Below, piece by piece: positions 6,391-6,727 of a stretch of DNA of 6,727 nt. Position 1 is the first letter of the stretch. Each line of letters starts with the position of its first letter. Below the pieces are notes generated by a model. That model worked only from the letters and a program-made list of their open reading frames with translations, was not told the origin of the DNA and searched no databases. Position numbers and translations under genes: made by a program. The stretch spans positions 1 through 6,727 of the forward strand of contig JAIZWN010000138.1 in the NCBI GenBank assembly GCA_020443945.1. Reading direction: 5' to 3'. The DNA comes from Candidatus Thiosymbion ectosymbiont of Robbea hypermnestra. GTDB lineage: Bacteria > Pseudomonadota > Gammaproteobacteria > Chromatiales > Chromatiaceae.

Positions 6391-6410
6391 CCGGAGAATA
6401 CCGGAGAATA
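6391..6410. repeat. 10 bp tandem duplication
   Basis: CCGGAGAATA occurs twice back to back, 20 bp upstream of the DHH start. On the coding (minus) strand it reads TATTCTCCGG twice. It might be a regulatory site or simple slippage. Confidence 0.6.
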
Positions 6411-6457
6411 TAGGGATCATGGTCAGGCGGGAGGGAAGACCAGCCGCGTGCAGCACC

Positions 6458-6473
6458 ATGAGCATATGCTCAT
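6458..6473. repeat. 16 bp perfect palindrome
   Basis: ATGAGCATATGCTCAT is perfectly self-complementary and lies about 90 bp upstream of the DHH start. The length and symmetry fit a dimeric regulator's operator, but no known regulator is recognised. Confidence 0.5.
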
Positions 6474-6612
6474 AGTCGCGGAAATCCGTAAGCAGGCGGT
6501 CTGTCGTATAGTCGGCTTTCAGCCATCTTACAGAAATCCCCGCGCGCCGTGCGACGTCCGCAGGGCGAGCGCGTATAAACTTGTATATTAACAGGCAGAT
6601 AGGAGAAAGTAG

Positions 6613-6639
6613 GGGGAAACGGCATACGGAGGTTTCCCC
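6613..6639 (+). promoter_or_regulatory. hairpin presenting a Shine-Dalgarno sequence
   Basis: GGGGAAAC (6613-6620) pairs perfectly with GTTTCCCC (6632-6639) around an 11-base loop. GGAGG (6628-6632) lies in that loop, with its last G in the stem, and an ATG starts right after the stem at 6640. In a plus-strand transcript this could tune translation of the small ORF that follows. No transcript evidence is available from sequence. Confidence 0.35.
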
Positions 6640-6714
6640 ATGATAAGCAGTAGAGTTGTTCCCTTTGTAACATTCTTTAAAATCAGTATGTTACGAGGAC
6701 CATTTGGCGTCTAA
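6640..6714 (+). CDS. possible 24-residue small ORF
   Basis: An ATG with GGAGG 7 bases upstream opens a 24-codon frame ending at TAA 6712-6714. It begins MISSRVVPFVTFF and ends GPFGV. The middle is hydrophobic, with two basic residues near the start and end. I recognise no family. It might be a leader peptide or small membrane-associated protein of a gene beyond the window. The only strong evidence is the ribosome binding site, so chance remains likely. Confidence 0.3.
   Translation: MISSRVVPFVTFFKISMLRGPFGV
6667..6694. repeat. inverted repeat GTAACAT-N14-ATGTTAC
   Basis: Perfect 7 bp arms (6667-6673 and 6688-6694) flank a 14-base AT-rich spacer. The form fits an operator or a weak hairpin. 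It overlaps the possible small ORF, which argues that at most one of the two has a role. Confidence 0.35.
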
Positions 6715-6727
6715 CCCTTTGTTTTCT

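Larger units (their letters stand above)
6371..6727. other. non-coding region upstream of DHH gene
   Basis: No well-supported gene lies here. Its outer part (about 6570-6727) is clearly less GC-rich than the rest of the window. It contains a tandem 10 bp duplication (6391-6410), a 16 bp palindrome (6458-6473), a hairpin (6613-6639), a possible small ORF (6640-6714) and an inverted repeat (6667-6694). The promoter of the minus-strand pair is expected here, but I could not find a convincing -35/-10 pair. Confidence 0.6.

Noticed and set aside
5471..6475. Long plus-strand open frame of 334 codons
   Set aside because: It lies antisense to the DHH gene, whose motifs are clear. Long antisense frames are common in GC-rich coding DNA, and its Pro/Gly/Arg-rich translation matches no family.
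6470..6673. Minus-strand open frame of 67 codons
   Set aside because: No good ribosome site, no recognisable domain, and an unusual composition for this genome. The overlapping frame ending at 6388 looks more protein-like.
6664..6727. Minus-strand promoter with TTAGAC and CATACT boxes
   Set aside because: Both boxes match consensus poorly and other equally weak pairs can be drawn nearby.

Overview
The window is GC-rich and looks like chromosomal DNA of a gammaproteobacterium. The DnaB sequence follows the E. coli protein closely along its length, rplI is immediately followed by dnaB as in many bacteria, and the non-coding gaps are full of REP-like palindromes and degenerate 7-9 bp repeats. 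I would guess a Chromatiales-like, sulfur-bacterium-type lineage, but that is inference only.

Layout. Positions 1-374 hold no gene I can support, but contain an inverted pair of REP-type repeats and a heptamer tract. rplI (ribosomal protein L9, 375-824, +) is followed by a 240 bp gap with two more repeat tracts, then dnaB (replicative helicase, 1065-2510, +). The N-terminal tail of DnaB itself contains a nine-base repeat read as a three-residue protein repeat. The convergent gap 2511-2860 carries a second REP inverted pair, one arm of which is split by 75 bp flanked by a 6 bp direct repeat. It also carries a hairpin/palindrome cluster.

On the minus strand, a DHH-family phosphoesterase (5390-6370) is followed after about 111 bp by a large membrane protein (2861-5278). 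That protein has four predicted transmembrane segments, one coiled coil between TM3 and TM4, and a very long charged C-terminal coiled coil. It resembles the DUF4407 family. The two genes are plausibly co-transcribed, but no function can be assigned to the pair. The last ~350 bp (6371-6727) is less GC-rich and has several palindromes, a short direct repeat, and a possible 24-codon ORF with a strong Shine-Dalgarno sequence inside a hairpin loop.

rplI and dnaB are core translation and replication genes. The minus-strand pair and the repeats are the accessory part. No transposase (including RAYT), CRISPR array, tRNA, rRNA or recognisable defence locus is present.
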